From: Mycoplasmatota bacterium
GTDB lineage: Bacteria; Bacillota_I; Bacilli_A; Haloplasmatales; Haloplasmataceae
Assembly: GCA_018394295.1 (NCBI GenBank)
Contig: CP074573.1
Location: forward strand, 1,619,156 to 1,683,155
Direction of reading: 5' to 3'
Length of the DNA stretch: 64,000 nt
The first letter of the stretch is position 1, and every line of letters begins with the position of its first letter. A program made the position numbers and the translations under genes. Positions 39,092-48,544 of the stretch are shown here, in pieces. Below the pieces are notes generated by a model. The model was not told where the DNA came from, ran no database searches, and saw only the letters and a program-made list of their open reading frames with translations.

Positions 39092-39838
39092 TTATTGTTG
39101 CTTCCCCTCTGAATCTCTTACCCATTTAGCGAACAACTGAAGTCTAACTTCTGCTTCATTTTCAAAATCCCACTCATTTATGGTCTCCTTCTCAGTAAAC
39201 CAACCTTTAAAAATATACCCCTCCCTTGAGGGATCAGTTGGTTTATCGATTTTATCTCCTTTTTCAGGTTGACTTGTCCAAAATAAATCCTGATTAGGTG
39301 AGTTATCGTAGTTGTAATAGAACGATACTGTTGAACGTTTTAATAAATCTCTATAATCATCCCACTCAGTCCCACTGTAATATTCATCATAAACTTCAAA
39401 TGGGACATAAACAGTAATAATTCTACCGGGTTCGCGAGGAATAGCATAGCCTCCTACTTCCATAACACTAAGTGAATTAATGACTATCTTCTCTAACTTA
39501 GATGAATCCCGGAAAGCTTCTGGTAGGATAATTGTATCTTCTCCACTTAAAATAGCTATTTTCATTTGATCAGTATCAATACCTTTGTCCTTATCTGGTC
39601 CAAAACTAAATCCACCTATACCAACATAACTATACCCTTCAATATAAGCTGGAAATTCAACTACCTCTAATTGAAGACCTTCTTCTGTTAATCCAACAAT
39701 TTCGACGTCTCCTTCAGTACCTTTAAAGCATTCAAAAATGTCATAAGTAAACAAATACTCCGGATCTCTTTCACAACTAGACATCATAAAAACTATGAAA
39801 ACTAACATAAATAATTTTATAGTTTTAACATGTATCAC
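39092..39838 (-). CDS. Lipoprotein with LRR_5-like part and InlB B-repeat-type domain
   Basis: The N-terminus IKLFMLVFIVFMMSSCE is a lipoprotein signal with lipobox MSSC. Residues 55-160 resemble the BspA/LRR_5 type: FPAYIEGYSYVGIGGFSFGP, ILPEAFRDSSKLEKIVI, YVPFEVYDEYYS. The C-terminal part is an InlB B-repeat (Listeria-Bacteroides) domain: KPTDPSREGYIFKGWFTEKE with FENEAEVRLQLFAKW. I follow the GTG start at 39838, because it gives a normal signal peptide. The AAGGGG ribosome site is best spaced for an out-of-frame ATG that gives only four codons, so the start is uncertain. Outer membrane-surface location is expected; function is unknown. Confidence 0.8.
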   Translation of the reverse strand: MIHVKTIKLFMLVFIVFMMSSCERDPEYLFTYDIFECFKGTEGDVEIVGLTEEGLQLEVVEFPAYIEGYSYVGIGGFSFGPDKDKGIDTDQMKIAILSGEDTIILPEAFRDSSKLEKIVINSLSVMEVGGYAIPREPGRIITVYVPFEVYDEYYSGTEWDDYRDLLKRSTVSFYYNYDNSPNQDLFWTSQPEKGDKIDKPTDPSREGYIFKGWFTEKETINEWDFENEAEVRLQLFAKWVRDSEGKQQ

Positions 39839-39999
39839 CCCTTAACAATATTTATTTTTTCTAAGATTATATAGCATATTTCCAACTATATCAGTGTTAT
39901 ATTATGTATTTTGTCGTATTATGACGATAAAAAATATTTACCAATACGATTTAGCTGTGTTTATAAATACTTAATATATAGTAAAACTCACCTGTAACA

Positions 40000-40033
40000 A
40001 AAAAGAAATAAACTAATTATGGTTTATTTCTTC
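40000..40033 (-). terminator. Intrinsic terminator after DinB-like gene
   Basis: AAGAAATAAAC and GTTTATTTCTT (11 bp, 8-nt loop) followed by TTTTTTG on the minus strand. Confidence 0.8.
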
Positions 40034-40089
40034 AAAGCAATCTCCATATATTAAGAATTAATTAATAAATTTTTTTAGATATATTGAAA

Positions 40090-40755
40090 TCATTTCTTTT
40101 TTGCACGTAAAGCTTCATTTAGGTGTACTACATGATGTCTTGTCACTGGCATAAGCAAAATACCAGATACATTTTTTCTTCCCCAAAAGTCTATTAACCA
40201 GTTTGATGCTTCAACATTTAAAACAGCACCTTCATCTATGATACGCTGTAATTTTTCTTTTTCAAATTTTCTTTTCATATCATTTGATTTAATATTTTGG
40301 ACTATCTGTCTTGTTTTTGTTCCTACCATTACTCTATAATTTTTTAATTCTTGACTATTAATTTCTTTACTAAATTCTAATATTTCTTCCTTTGTCATCG
40401 CATTTCCCGTATCAATAATATTAGAATTTATCTTTTCCTTCCAATTACCGATATTAAATATTTGTTCATCCTCAGCAACTAATAAATTCATTGTTATATC
40501 TTCTATTCTAGTTGAATGCCATAAGCTATACGCTATAGTTCTACCTTTTTCATTAATTGAAGTTCTAAATGTATTATCATCTAAATCTTCCCATAATTCA
40601 TCTTCAAGTGTTTTTTCTTTGATTCCAGACATTAGAGATGAATGAACTCTTGCATGTAAACTTAAACATAGACTTTTACTTTCGTCTATTTTATCTTTTT
40701 TTTTAATAATATCCCTTAATTGTTTTAAATCCTGATTCCATAATTTTAAATCCAT
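40090..40755 (-). CDS. DinB superfamily protein (putative)
   Basis: A 221-residue helical cytosolic protein. Three histidine-containing segments stand where DinB-like four-helix metalloproteins carry their metal ligands: SLCLSLHARVHSS (about residue 33), SLWHSTRIEDIT (about 83) and VTRHHVVHLNEA (about 211). Those proteins include thiol-dependent transferases and many of unknown role. AGGAGG precedes ATG 40755 by 10 nt. It has its own terminator and no clear partner. The family call is by motif reading only; a different helical family is possible. Confidence 0.6.
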   Translation of the reverse strand: MDLKLWNQDLKQLRDIIKKKDKIDESKSLCLSLHARVHSSLMSGIKEKTLEDELWEDLDDNTFRTSINEKGRTIAYSLWHSTRIEDITMNLLVAEDEQIFNIGNWKEKINSNIIDTGNAMTKEEILEFSKEINSQELKNYRVMVGTKTRQIVQNIKSNDMKRKFEKEKLQRIIDEGAVLNVEASNWLIDFWGRKNVSGILLMPVTRHHVVHLNEALRAKKK

Positions 40756-40852
40756 TTATCTATTACCTCCTAAAAAAACCTGAGTAACTGAAGAACCTAT
40801 TGATTACATTATTTACACAAATATTATCTCTACTATAAATGGAAAATTATTT

Positions 40853-40958
40853 TTAGTTATATAATAACCATTTAACAGCTTCTAACAGATTATCTGCGAT
40901 ATAATCTGGATCAACATCTTTCCATGTGTCTCGATATTGCTCAAGTGAGCTTTCTCCC
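40853..40958 (-). other. Out-of-frame genuine C-terminus of the HAD phosphatase
   Basis: In the frame shifted by one base relative to the upstream gene, the sequence continues GESSLEQYRDTWKDVDPDYI and ADNLLEAVKWLLYN before TAA at 40855-40853. It joins sensibly after LVKTGW if the GGG run at 40956-40958 is restored to GGGG. This is the expected C-terminal helix of the family, so a single-base deletion or a sequencing error has cut the gene. Confidence 0.75.
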
Positions 40959-41376
40959 ATCCTGTCTTCACTAATATTTTTATAGCTCCAACTTTGTCAG
41001 CTGCAACCATATCTGAACCAACATCACCTATAACAGCACATTTTGTTAGATCAAGATTATTCTCTTTCGCTGCTTGTAATAACATCCCAGGTTTTGGTTT
41101 TCGACATTCACAGTCACCATCATGAGGGTGAGGACAAACATAGGCTTTATCAAAACCATTAGAATTAAATTCATTAATAAAATCTTCAATCGTTACCTCT
41201 CCTCTTGAAATTCTATGTTGATTTGTAAAACCATATATTTTTATTCCTTGATATTTCAGCAGTTCAATCGCTTCTTCAGAAGAAGGATAAAGAGTAAAAT
41301 TGATAGGATGAATAAAGTGACCATTACCACCAAGAGTTCCATCTCTATCAATAAAAACAGCTTCTATCTTTTTCAT
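40882..41376 (-). CDS. HAD-IIIA hydrolase, histidinol-phosphate/heptose-bisphosphate phosphatase type, frameshifted at 3' end
   Basis: A 164-codon frame. The first catalytic motif is FIDRDGTLGG (nucleophile Asp and acid/base Asp), motif II is GFTNQHRISRGE, and motifs III/IV are CRKPKPGMLLQAA and VIGDVGSDMVAA. CPHPHDGDCEC supplies the zinc-binding Cys/His loop seen in GmhB/HisB-like phosphatases. From residue 138 on (EKAHLSNIETHGK and beyond) the sequence stops looking like the family, while another frame continues it to 40853. The enzyme core is complete, so the product could still fold. AUG at 41376 has GGAGG 6 nt upstream. The substrate cannot be stated. Confidence 0.82.
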   Translation of the reverse strand: MKKIEAVFIDRDGTLGGNGHFIHPINFTLYPSSEEAIELLKYQGIKIYGFTNQHRISRGEVTIEDFINEFNSNGFDKAYVCPHPHDGDCECRKPKPGMLLQAAKENNLDLTKCAVIGDVGSDMVAADKVGAIKILVKTGWEKAHLSNIETHGKMLIQIISQIIC

Positions 41377-41479
41377 ATAACCTCCATAATTTTAAAATCT
41401 ATGATTTTATTATAATATATAGGTTCTCTATTTACAATATTACATATATATATTAATAATTTTAATTTTCTTTGTCATA

Positions 41480-41515
41480 ACACCTAGTGTCAAGCAGCGT
41501 ATACATAACTATATC
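41480..41515. repeat. Short copy of a dispersed repeat (core only)
   Basis: GTCAAGCAG followed at 12 nt by CTATATCC matches the core shared with the longer copies at 48.6, 49.5 and 51.7 kb. Confidence 0.5.
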
Positions 41516-41565
41516 CATTTCTTTAAAGAAGAATATAATTTACAATTTATAAATCTATTATGATA

Positions 41566-41877
41566 TTATAATTCTTTAATTAGTTTCACTTTTAATGGAC
41601 GTTTTGTTAAAAATTCAGCATTTTCATACATTGAACTCATTGGGTGATTATATGTATCAATATCAACCTCAATAGGTTCATCTATTATATATAAAAAACC
41701 TTTCTCTACACCATTGTGAAATATTTTTCCATCTGTTTCAGATAACCTAGTAGGTTTATGCGAAAATGCCTCAGCTAACTCTTTCCATTGTGTAATCGTA
41801 CTTCCTTCACGTAATAAATTAAATTTTTTATTAGAACCATGATACCATAATTTTTTTGAATCAATTTCAATTATCAT
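41566..41877 (-). CDS. Small hypothetical protein
   Basis: A 103-residue protein starting MIIEIDSKKLWYHGSNKKFN. It continues GSTITQWKELAEAFSHKPT and ends AEFLTKRPLKVKLIKEL. The opening WYHGS is seen at the start of many ADP-ribosyltransferase-fold proteins, but I cannot confirm a full NAD site. AGGAGG is well spaced from ATG 41877. No signal peptide or membrane helix. I do not recognise a named family with certainty. Confidence 0.7.
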   Translation of the reverse strand: MIIEIDSKKLWYHGSNKKFNLLREGSTITQWKELAEAFSHKPTRLSETDGKIFHNGVEKGFLYIIDEPIEVDIDTYNHPMSSMYENAEFLTKRPLKVKLIKEL

Positions 41878-41998
41878 GCTTTCCTCCTAAATTTAAATAT
41901 TTATATAATATGTTCCTAAGTTAAAATAGACGTCTATAAATGTAGCATATTAGATTTTATATTTTATTTATTTCATTCTTAAATATATTATATATTAA

Positions 41999-43789
41999 TT
42001 ATTTATTAGTCAATTCTTCTTTATATAATGAAGCTTGTTTCATAAACATTTCGTAATATTTACCAGTTTTATTTATTAATTCTTGGTGAGAACCAGATTC
42101 AATAATTTTTCCTTGTTCAACTAAATATATTCTAGTTGCATCAATGACCGTTGATAAACGATGGGAAATAAGAATAACTGTTTTATCTTTTGAACTATCA
42201 ATTAATGTTTTATTGATTTCATATTCTGCAATTGGATCTAATGCACTGGAGGGTTCATCTAGTATTAAAATAGGTGCACTTGATGCAAACACCCTAGCTA
42301 ATGCTAGTTTTTGTTGTTCTCCACCAGATAAAACCAAACCTTCATCATCAAATTCTTTAGTTAATCTTGTATTTAATTGATTAGGTAATTTCTCTATTTT
42401 TTCCTTTAATCCTGCTTTTTCTAAAGACTTCCAAACTAAAGTTATATCTTCTTCATTTTTAACTTTTCTCATTAAAATATTTTCTGCAACTGTGATTGAA
42501 TATATTTGAAAGTTTTGAAAGATGGTCGCAAACATCTTTCTTAAACTGCCTTCATTTAAATCTTTATAATGATGTTCGTTTATGTAGATATTACCTTCAT
42601 TCGGTAAATAAAACTTTAATAATAATTTAATTAAGGTTGTTTTACCTGCACCATTATGGCCGACAATTGCTATTTTTTCACCTGTTTTTACCTCTAAATT
42701 AATATCATGTAATGCAAAGTTTTCATCACTATTATATTTAAAATAAACATTTTCTAACTTTAATGAAGCTTTGTCATCATTAATTACATAACCTTTTCTC
42801 GTCTCCATATTTGGTTTATAATCCATAAACCAAATATAATCATCAATGTATAAACTATTATCTTTGATCTTATTCACAAAATACAGTAGCCAATCTACGT
42901 TATTGGTAAATTTAGTAACAGCACTAATTAATGAAGAAAAGTTTCCAATAGATATAGACCCTTTGAGAACTCTAAATCCTAAATAAGCATAATTAATAAT
43001 ATTTCTAATGATATGGTAAGATAAACTATTAATTGCATTTAAAACTCCTACTTTATTATAAACTGTACGATATTTTCTCTTTTCAACATCTGCACTTTCT
43101 TTGTATTTATTCATTAATACATTATTTATGTTTGTAGTTTTAACCTCATTTACATACTGTTCAAGATAAAATACACGGTTTACATAAGCATAACGACGTC
43201 TTTGTTTCTCAGTATCCTTACTATATTTATACATTATTTTATTTATTTTACCAACTACGTAAAACGATATTACACATTGTATTAAAACAAATATAATTAA
43301 ATAAATATCTCCTAAAATAATGATACTACCAAGTGCTAATACATTCACAATTGATTCAATAAAATACATGAAATCATCAAATACATTAACCCCTTTAATA
43401 TCCCCTTCTTTAAGAGCACGAGTAAATTGATCGAAAAATTTTGGGTCATCATAACATGAAACATCAACTAGTTTTGCCTTTTCAAACATCACTCGTTGCA
43501 TCTTCATAGTATATACATACCTACATCTATGTCTTAAATATCTTTGATAAAACGTTTGAAACAACAAACTAAAAAAAACAATAATTGTATAGATAATTAT
43601 GGGTTTTAATGCTTCATCAAAGGTTTGATTTTTAAAGATTAAATCAACGATGTCTTGAATAAACAATAATTGACTAACATTTAAAGCCACACCTGCGATG
43701 ATCGATAATATTGAATAAAAAACCATCATGGGGACATACTTGAATACATATTTTATCATCAAAAAGTTATTTCTTAACACTTTACGCAT
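41999..43789 (-). CDS. ABC exporter (membrane plus ATPase domains), half 2
   Basis: A 596-residue half-transporter: six hydrophobic segments in the first 320 residues, then a nucleotide-binding domain with GHNGAGKTTL (Walker A), FQNFQIYSITVAENIL (Q-loop), LSGGEQQKLALARVF (signature), PILILDEPSSALDP (Walker B with catalytic Glu) and ISHRLSTVID (H-loop). I use ATG 43789, which is preceded by GGGGGG; ATGs at 43807 and 43804 lie in that ribosome site. It overlaps the upstream exporter gene by 8 bp. The two similar but non-identical halves would form a heterodimeric exporter. Both ATP sites look intact. The cargo is unknown; no peptide precursor is visible nearby. Confidence 0.93.
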   Translation of the reverse strand: MRKVLRNNFLMIKYVFKYVPMMVFYSILSIIAGVALNVSQLLFIQDIVDLIFKNQTFDEALKPIIIYTIIVFFSLLFQTFYQRYLRHRCRYVYTMKMQRVMFEKAKLVDVSCYDDPKFFDQFTRALKEGDIKGVNVFDDFMYFIESIVNVLALGSIIILGDIYLIIFVLIQCVISFYVVGKINKIMYKYSKDTEKQRRRYAYVNRVFYLEQYVNEVKTTNINNVLMNKYKESADVEKRKYRTVYNKVGVLNAINSLSYHIIRNIINYAYLGFRVLKGSISIGNFSSLISAVTKFTNNVDWLLYFVNKIKDNSLYIDDYIWFMDYKPNMETRKGYVINDDKASLKLENVYFKYNSDENFALHDINLEVKTGEKIAIVGHNGAGKTTLIKLLLKFYLPNEGNIYINEHHYKDLNEGSLRKMFATIFQNFQIYSITVAENILMRKVKNEEDITLVWKSLEKAGLKEKIEKLPNQLNTRLTKEFDDEGLVLSGGEQQKLALARVFASSAPILILDEPSSALDPIAEYEINKTLIDSSKDKTVILISHRLSTVIDATRIYLVEQGKIIESGSHQELINKTGKYYEMFMKQASLYKEELTNK

Positions 43790-45566
43790 CTTTATTCCCC
43801 CCATCATCTAAATAGTTCTTTGCTTGTACTTCAAACATATATTTATATTTTCCATTTTCTATTTTCATTAGTTCTTTGTGAGAACCTTCTTCAACTAACT
43901 GGCCGCCTTCAAATAAGTAAATTTTATCTGCTTTTATGGTCGTGGAAAGACGATGTGAAATAAAGATAAGCATTTTATTTTTGCCTAACTTAAACATATT
44001 TTCATGAATTTCATGTTCAGCAAGTGGGTCTAATGCACTTGATGGTTCATCTAAGACAATTAAATCATAATTTTGTGCATACACCCTTGATAGTGCTAAC
44101 TTTTGTCTTTGACCACCAGAAAATATAGTACCCTCCTTTTCAAACTCTTTGGTTACCTCTGTATAAATACCATTTGGTAATAAATCTACATGTCGTTTTA
44201 GACCACTAAACTCTAAAGCTTCATGAACTAGTCTTTCATCTTCTTCTGATTCTACAGGTCGTAATAGGATGTTTTCTGCAATACTCACTGCATATATTTG
44301 AAAGTTTTGAAATACAGCTCCAATTTTTTCTCTGATGCTTTTAGGATTAATTTTTGTATAAGCATGATCATTATAAGTGATTTCACCTTTAGTTGGATCA
44401 TACAATCTCAATAATAACTTTACGAGTGTTGTTTTCCCGGCACCATTGTGGCCTACAATTGCGATTTTTTCACCCTTTTTAATTTCTAAATCAATATTGG
44501 ATAATGCATTTTTATTTGTATCATAAGAAAAATCAACATTATTAATGGTGATGGTATTCAATGGTTCAGCAATAACATCTCCATGCTCTTCAATGCTTCC
44601 TTTAATATCCATCACATCAAAATAGTATTTCGTGTATTTAGCTGAATATTGTATACCTGATAATGAATTAATAAATCTAGAAATAAAATTAGATAAAGAT
44701 AAAGAAGCATAAACTAATCCTGCAAAAATAGCTTTATCAGTATTACCATGAATAGTTTGATAAACTAAAAATATTACCGCAACAATAAAGATTGAATTGA
44801 TTAAAAAATCACAGAAAAAATTGTACTTAACTCTTCTTCTAAAGTAGTTATCACAATTTTTGGTGATTCTATTTCCTACTGTATCATTAATTTCAAGTAA
44901 TATCTCATCCACATCAGTACTTTTTATATCCTCAATATGATCTTTTAAATAAAACGTTCTTCTTACATATGCACGTTCCCTAAAATTAGGTTGTTGTGTT
45001 TCATTTGATTCATAGATTAGTTCCACCACAATTGATTGAACTATAAAATAAATAATTGCTACTAGAAAAGCATAAATTGAAATAAAATAATGAACTTGAA
45101 ATAGAACTGACAATAGATAAATACTACTGACAATACTGCCAATAAAGTTTACAACTGAATAATAAGACCTATTTAAAAAATCATAAGATTGATCAACTGC
45201 TAAGGTATATTTGTTTAAAAATTTATTATCTTCATGATTTTTGTAATCGATTGTATTTAACTTTTTAAACAAACTGATATTAACTTTTGTTTTCACTACG
45301 ATTGAATATTTACTACTGAGGTATTGTTCAATAACATCACCCAACGCAAACAATATATAAATAATTCCTACAATTATAATAATTTTAAGAATTTCATGAA
45401 ATCCTTTGCCTTCGGTGATTAATTTCACGATCTCATTTATTAAATAAATTGGAATAACAGTTATAACTAATTGACGTAAAACTGTATAAAAGCTATCAAA
45501 TAAGTAAAATTTAGATAACCTAACGAATAAAGCAAAGGCTTTACAACTACTTTTTAATGTGCGCAT
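43782..45566 (-). CDS. ABC exporter (membrane plus ATPase domains), half 1
   Basis: A 594-residue half-transporter with six membrane segments (residues about 15-300) and a C-terminal ATPase: GHNGAGKTTLVKLLLRLYDP, FQNFQIYAVSIAENILL, FSGGQRQKLALSRVY, DLIVLDEPSSALDP and ISHRLSTTI. All catalytic residues are present. It is the first gene of a two-gene operon and its stop overlaps the start of its partner. Sequence similarity between halves (AVSIAENIL versus SITVAENIL) suggests an old tandem duplication. A GGGGG-rich ribosome site precedes the ATG. Cargo is unknown. Confidence 0.93.
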   Translation of the reverse strand: MRTLKSSCKAFALFVRLSKFYLFDSFYTVLRQLVITVIPIYLINEIVKLITEGKGFHEILKIIIIVGIIYILFALGDVIEQYLSSKYSIVVKTKVNISLFKKLNTIDYKNHEDNKFLNKYTLAVDQSYDFLNRSYYSVVNFIGSIVSSIYLLSVLFQVHYFISIYAFLVAIIYFIVQSIVVELIYESNETQQPNFRERAYVRRTFYLKDHIEDIKSTDVDEILLEINDTVGNRITKNCDNYFRRRVKYNFFCDFLINSIFIVAVIFLVYQTIHGNTDKAIFAGLVYASLSLSNFISRFINSLSGIQYSAKYTKYYFDVMDIKGSIEEHGDVIAEPLNTITINNVDFSYDTNKNALSNIDLEIKKGEKIAIVGHNGAGKTTLVKLLLRLYDPTKGEITYNDHAYTKINPKSIREKIGAVFQNFQIYAVSIAENILLRPVESEEDERLVHEALEFSGLKRHVDLLPNGIYTEVTKEFEKEGTIFSGGQRQKLALSRVYAQNYDLIVLDEPSSALDPLAEHEIHENMFKLGKNKMLIFISHRLSTTIKADKIYLFEGGQLVEEGSHKELMKIENGKYKYMFEVQAKNYLDDGGNKDA

Positions 45567-45727
45567 AATTTCCCCCTATAACTAATATTAATATTCTAAT
45601 AATTACTTAACCCAACTTTTTTAAATCATAACATCTTGTTTAATCTTCATATAATTAATGAATTTTTTAACAATTGTGTTAAAGTATTTGACCTTAGTAT
45701 GATTACTTATATTTTTATTTGAATTAT

Positions 45728-45934
45728 CTATTTCGTGTTAAAAAAGGGTAAAGTAATAGCTCTAATAAAATTGCTTTTTCCACTATTATTCACACCTATA
45801 AAAATTGCTAAATTATTTAGCATACATAAATACATCTGCATTATTTTTTCATGTCCATACCATTCAACTGTTGTTCTATCCACTACTAAATCAATAACAT
45901 TCCCAGTATAAACCCTTTTGTTTTCTACATCTTC
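45728..45934 (-). pseudogene. Remnant of an AAA/OLD-like ATPase gene
   Basis: A 69-codon open stretch between stops reads RVYTGNVIDLVVDRTTVEWY, then GHEKIMQMYLCMLNNLAIFI, then GVNNSGKSNFIRAITLPFF before TAG. GVNNSGKSN is a Walker A of the RecF/OLD/AAA_15 type, which normally lies near residue 30 and is followed by hundreds of residues that are absent here. The first half does not look like the same family, so this may be a junction of two broken pieces. No start codon or ribosome site. Confidence 0.5.
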
Positions 45935-45935
45935 T

Positions 45936-46308
45936 CATACCTTCGACAATTGAGTATATTAAAAATGCAAATATATTAATATTGATATAACTATCTCCAC
46001 CGATTCTATGTTCACTATCTTATTTTTCATTAATTTTGTGTATATTCTTGTCTAAAATTGGCTATTTTTGTCAAATAAATAAGCCTTTGATTCTATTATA
46101 AATCAAAAAAGCTTTCATTTCCATAGTTATAATTAAATTATTTACATAATTCGCATGTGAATTTCATGTGTCATCATGTCCAACTTGATACAATATTGTT
46201 AGTTAGATACCCATGTTGATACAATTTTTACTACATTTCTATAGCTCAACATCCCTCATCTTTGTTGTCTTGTCATTACTAAGTTTATTACTATTTTCAC
46301 TGTGATAC
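45936..46308. other. Intergenic region without recognisable gene
   Basis: AT-rich DNA. I see only a loose direct repeat of TTGATACAAT at 46188-46197 and 46221-46230, and no open frame of interest. Confidence 0.4.
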
Positions 46309-47061
46309 TTACTTTGCAACCTCAGATGCAATTAAAAAATAATTTACTCTTTCATCAACAGATAGATTACCCAAAATACGTTTATCCCATTTTGTCGAAT
46401 CAAAATTATCAGCGCCATAAATAAATGTATATAAATTTAATTTTCTAAGGTTAGCAAATGCTTGAACCGCACTGATTTCCATTTCAACAGCTATGCAACC
46501 TTGTCTTTTTCTTTCTTCATATATTTCTTCTGTTTCCCTATAAAAAGCATCGGTAGTCCATATATATCCTTTAACGTAATCAACACCAATACTTTCTAAT
46601 ATATCAGACACGACATGTTCACACTTAATGTCAATAAAATCACTTGCAGGTTGATAATGATAACTTGTACCTTCATCGCGATAAGTTTTAGTAGGTACAA
46701 TGATTTTTCCTGCTGTGATATTCTTATCTAAAACTCCACAACTACCATACATTACAATATTCTTTATATCTAAAGCGTAAGTAATTTCTTCTAAAATACC
46801 TACGGCTGTTGGGGCTCCAATCGGTGATAAATAAAAAAGAATATTAGGATTTTTTATGAGTTTAAATATTGAATACTTACCATGAGAACTACCAAATTTA
46901 CGTTCTGGTATTTCTTCAATTAAATTATCGTCTAAAAGACCTTTAAATACTTTACTTTGGAAAGTCACAACTAAAGTTTTAAAGGATTGATGGTATTTTT
47001 CACAAAGATCACATACTTTAAATTTTTCTTTTGAATTTTTGAATGTGTTCTCAATTGCCAA
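46309..47061 (-). CDS. Nucleoside phosphorylase (uridine/purine phosphorylase family)
   Basis: A 250-residue enzyme of the PNP/UDP family that cleaves nucleosides with phosphate. Visible motifs are APTAVGILEEIT, VMYGSCGVLDKNITAGKIIV (phosphate/ribose region), VWTTDAF-type TTDAFYRET and CIAVEMEISAVQAFA, whose Met-Glu binds the ribose. No metal site is needed. The reading frame begins with TTG at 47061-47059 after an AGAGAG ribosome site; no ATG fits the family N-terminus. The unusual N-terminal 50 residues (CDLCEKYHQSFKT) are longer than in E. coli Udp. The base preference (uridine or purine) cannot be told from sequence reading. Confidence 0.88.
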   Translation of the reverse strand: MAIENTFKNSKEKFKVCDLCEKYHQSFKTLVVTFQSKVFKGLLDDNLIEEIPERKFGSSHGKYSIFKLIKNPNILFYLSPIGAPTAVGILEEITYALDIKNIVMYGSCGVLDKNITAGKIIVPTKTYRDEGTSYHYQPASDFIDIKCEHVVSDILESIGVDYVKGYIWTTDAFYRETEEIYEERKRQGCIAVEMEISAVQAFANLRKLNLYTFIYGADNFDSTKWDKRILGNLSVDERVNYFLIASEVAK

Positions 47062-47359
47062 TTAAATCAACTCTCTTTCAAGTTCCTTATTTGTGCAATT
47101 TTCAAATAGTGTCTAAAGACTTAGAAGTTGTTCCAAATTGTTTAGTTTTCTTCATTAAACAAAGGTCTTATGCATACTTTATATGTACTTAACATTTTTG
47201 CTCAATGTTGTTTTTGTCTTAGGAATGAATGATATTATTAATTTAATTTAATCTTTACCAGCTTTACCATATTAAACATATCAGATATTTGCATAGTCAA
47301 TAAAGTTTTCTTACTGCATTTGCGTAAACCATGCATCTATCCCCTCATGTTATAAACAA
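47062..47359. other. Intergenic region without recognisable gene
   Basis: About 300 bp with no supported frame. Short minus-strand protein-like pieces (MQISDMFNMVKLVKI) suggest old coding DNA, but too little remains to name. Confidence 0.35.
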
Positions 47360-47800
47360 TTATTTAATAGCGTCTTCAATAAGCCTGTTTAGTTCATTAA
47401 CCAGTTCTTCTTTTACACTTCCAAACTCACTTTGATACTCTTTTGTTATACCACTTATAGTATATCTTACAAATAAATTCCTATAAAACCCTTGAATCGT
47501 AAAATCTTTAACATCCTTTAAACAAATTGAGTCTACTTTCCATTCATTTCTTCTTAAATATAAAACCGTACCCTTAACCCATAACGAATTACTAGCCTCA
47601 AAGACAATATAAGTCATAAACAAACAACCCAATAATGCAAATAAAAAAATAGCACCAATGTACAAGTTTGCTGAGTTGTTTCCTGATATAAAGGACATAA
47701 CAAATAGGACTGTAATAATCAAACCAATTATGTCGCAGATTATTAGCAGCAACAAATAGTTATTTGGATCTTTTGTTTTATGTAAAATTCTTCTCTTCAA
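47360..47800 (-). CDS. Hypothetical membrane protein with two TM helices
   Basis: About 146 residues. After a basic N-terminus (KRRILHKTKDPNN) come two membrane helices, LLLLIICDIIGLIITVLFVM and YIGAIFLFALLGCLFMTYIV. The cytosolic tail carries a short beta-rich domain (VKGTVLYLRRNEWKVDSICL, DVKDFTIQGF), similar in shape to bacterial PH-like domains, and a C-terminal helix. I prefer TTG 47800 as start because GAGGTGAT lies 5 nt upstream; ATG 47821 has no ribosome site. No close neighbour explains its role. Confidence 0.65.
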   Translation of the reverse strand: MKRRILHKTKDPNNYLLLLIICDIIGLIITVLFVMSFISGNNSANLYIGAIFLFALLGCLFMTYIVFEASNSLWVKGTVLYLRRNEWKVDSICLKDVKDFTIQGFYRNLFVRYTISGITKEYQSEFGSVKEELVNELNRLIEDAIK

Positions 47801-47958
47801 AATTATCACCTCACACCACATATTATATAATATAAAATTAAAAAAGCCAATTTCTCTTGAATTGATCCCTTATATAAAGTTAAGTTCAATCAGTGTGCAA
47901 CTATTAACTTTTCTCCTTAAAAGTCTGATTCACTAATGAATTACGGCTTATTTAAAGC

Positions 47959-47986
47959 AAAAAGCAGCACTAGTTTGCTGCTTTTT
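47959..47986 (-). terminator. Intrinsic terminator after ABC remnant
   Basis: AAAAAGCAGCA and TGCTGCTTTTT form an 11-bp stem with a 6-nt loop. It starts 3 bp after the stop of the truncated ABC gene, showing the fragment keeps the gene's original 3' end. Confidence 0.85.
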
Positions 47987-47989
47987 ATA

Positions 47990-48235
47990 TTATTTCTCTT
48001 GATATTGTATCTGATAGAGCTTGTAATAGTGACTGCGATTGGCTAATAGCTCTTGATGGCTTCCCTGCTCGATTATACGACCTTTATCGAGTACAATTAT
48101 ACAATTTGCGTGTTGAATTGTAGATAACCTGTGAGCTATTGTAATAATGGTTTTTCCTTGTGTAAGTTCTGTAATAGCAGATTGTATAGGTTCTGCAAAA
48201 ATATTATTTAAAATAAAATCCTCTAGTTTTATCAT
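47990..48235 (-). pseudogene. C-terminal fragment of an ABC exporter ATPase
   Basis: 81 codons. After about 15 unrelated residues the sequence is the end of an ABC exporter nucleotide-binding domain: PIQSAITELTQGKTIITIAH, RLSTIQHANCIIVLDKGRII and EQGSHQELLANRSHYYKLYQ. The H-loop histidine is present, but Walker A, signature and Walker B are missing, so it cannot bind ATP. It retains its terminator. It differs from the intact exporter pair at 42-45 kb, so it is the relic of a separate transporter. Confidence 0.85.
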
Positions 48236-48544
48236 ATACCAGAGGATTAATTTTTACAATACTATATATAAATAATTTTACATTATTGGTAATGTTTGGT
48301 ATGCTGGGACGTGCATTACTACATCCGCAAATTTCAACATGTTCTACTGAAACAAGACCTTTATTAATTACAACACCCGATCAAACTATAATTGAACCAG
48401 AACTTATTAATTTTCAGTTTAAATGTTTTCAAGACATTTTACTTTTTTTAAAATTACATTTAATATGTCCATTATTTTTCTATTATTTCCTATACATTTA
48501 TTCCTTAATTTGAATTCATTAAACATTTGTATTTTAATCAAACA
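48236..48544. other. Junction region with no assigned gene
   Basis: A plus-strand open stretch (from about 48286) begins MVMFGMLGRALLHPQISTCS and continues TETRPLLITTPDQTIIEPEL before becoming low-complexity. The first 45 residues look protein-like but match no family I know, and there is no ribosome site. It may be another truncated gene. Confidence 0.3.

Noticed and set aside
41566-41877. Naming the 103-residue protein an ADP-ribosyltransferase
   Set aside because: Only the opening WYHGS resembles that fold; the later catalytic positions cannot be identified.
46188-46230. Direct TTGATACAAT pair as an insertion-sequence end
   Set aside because: Only 10 bp are shared, with no inverted partner and no transposase remnant nearby.
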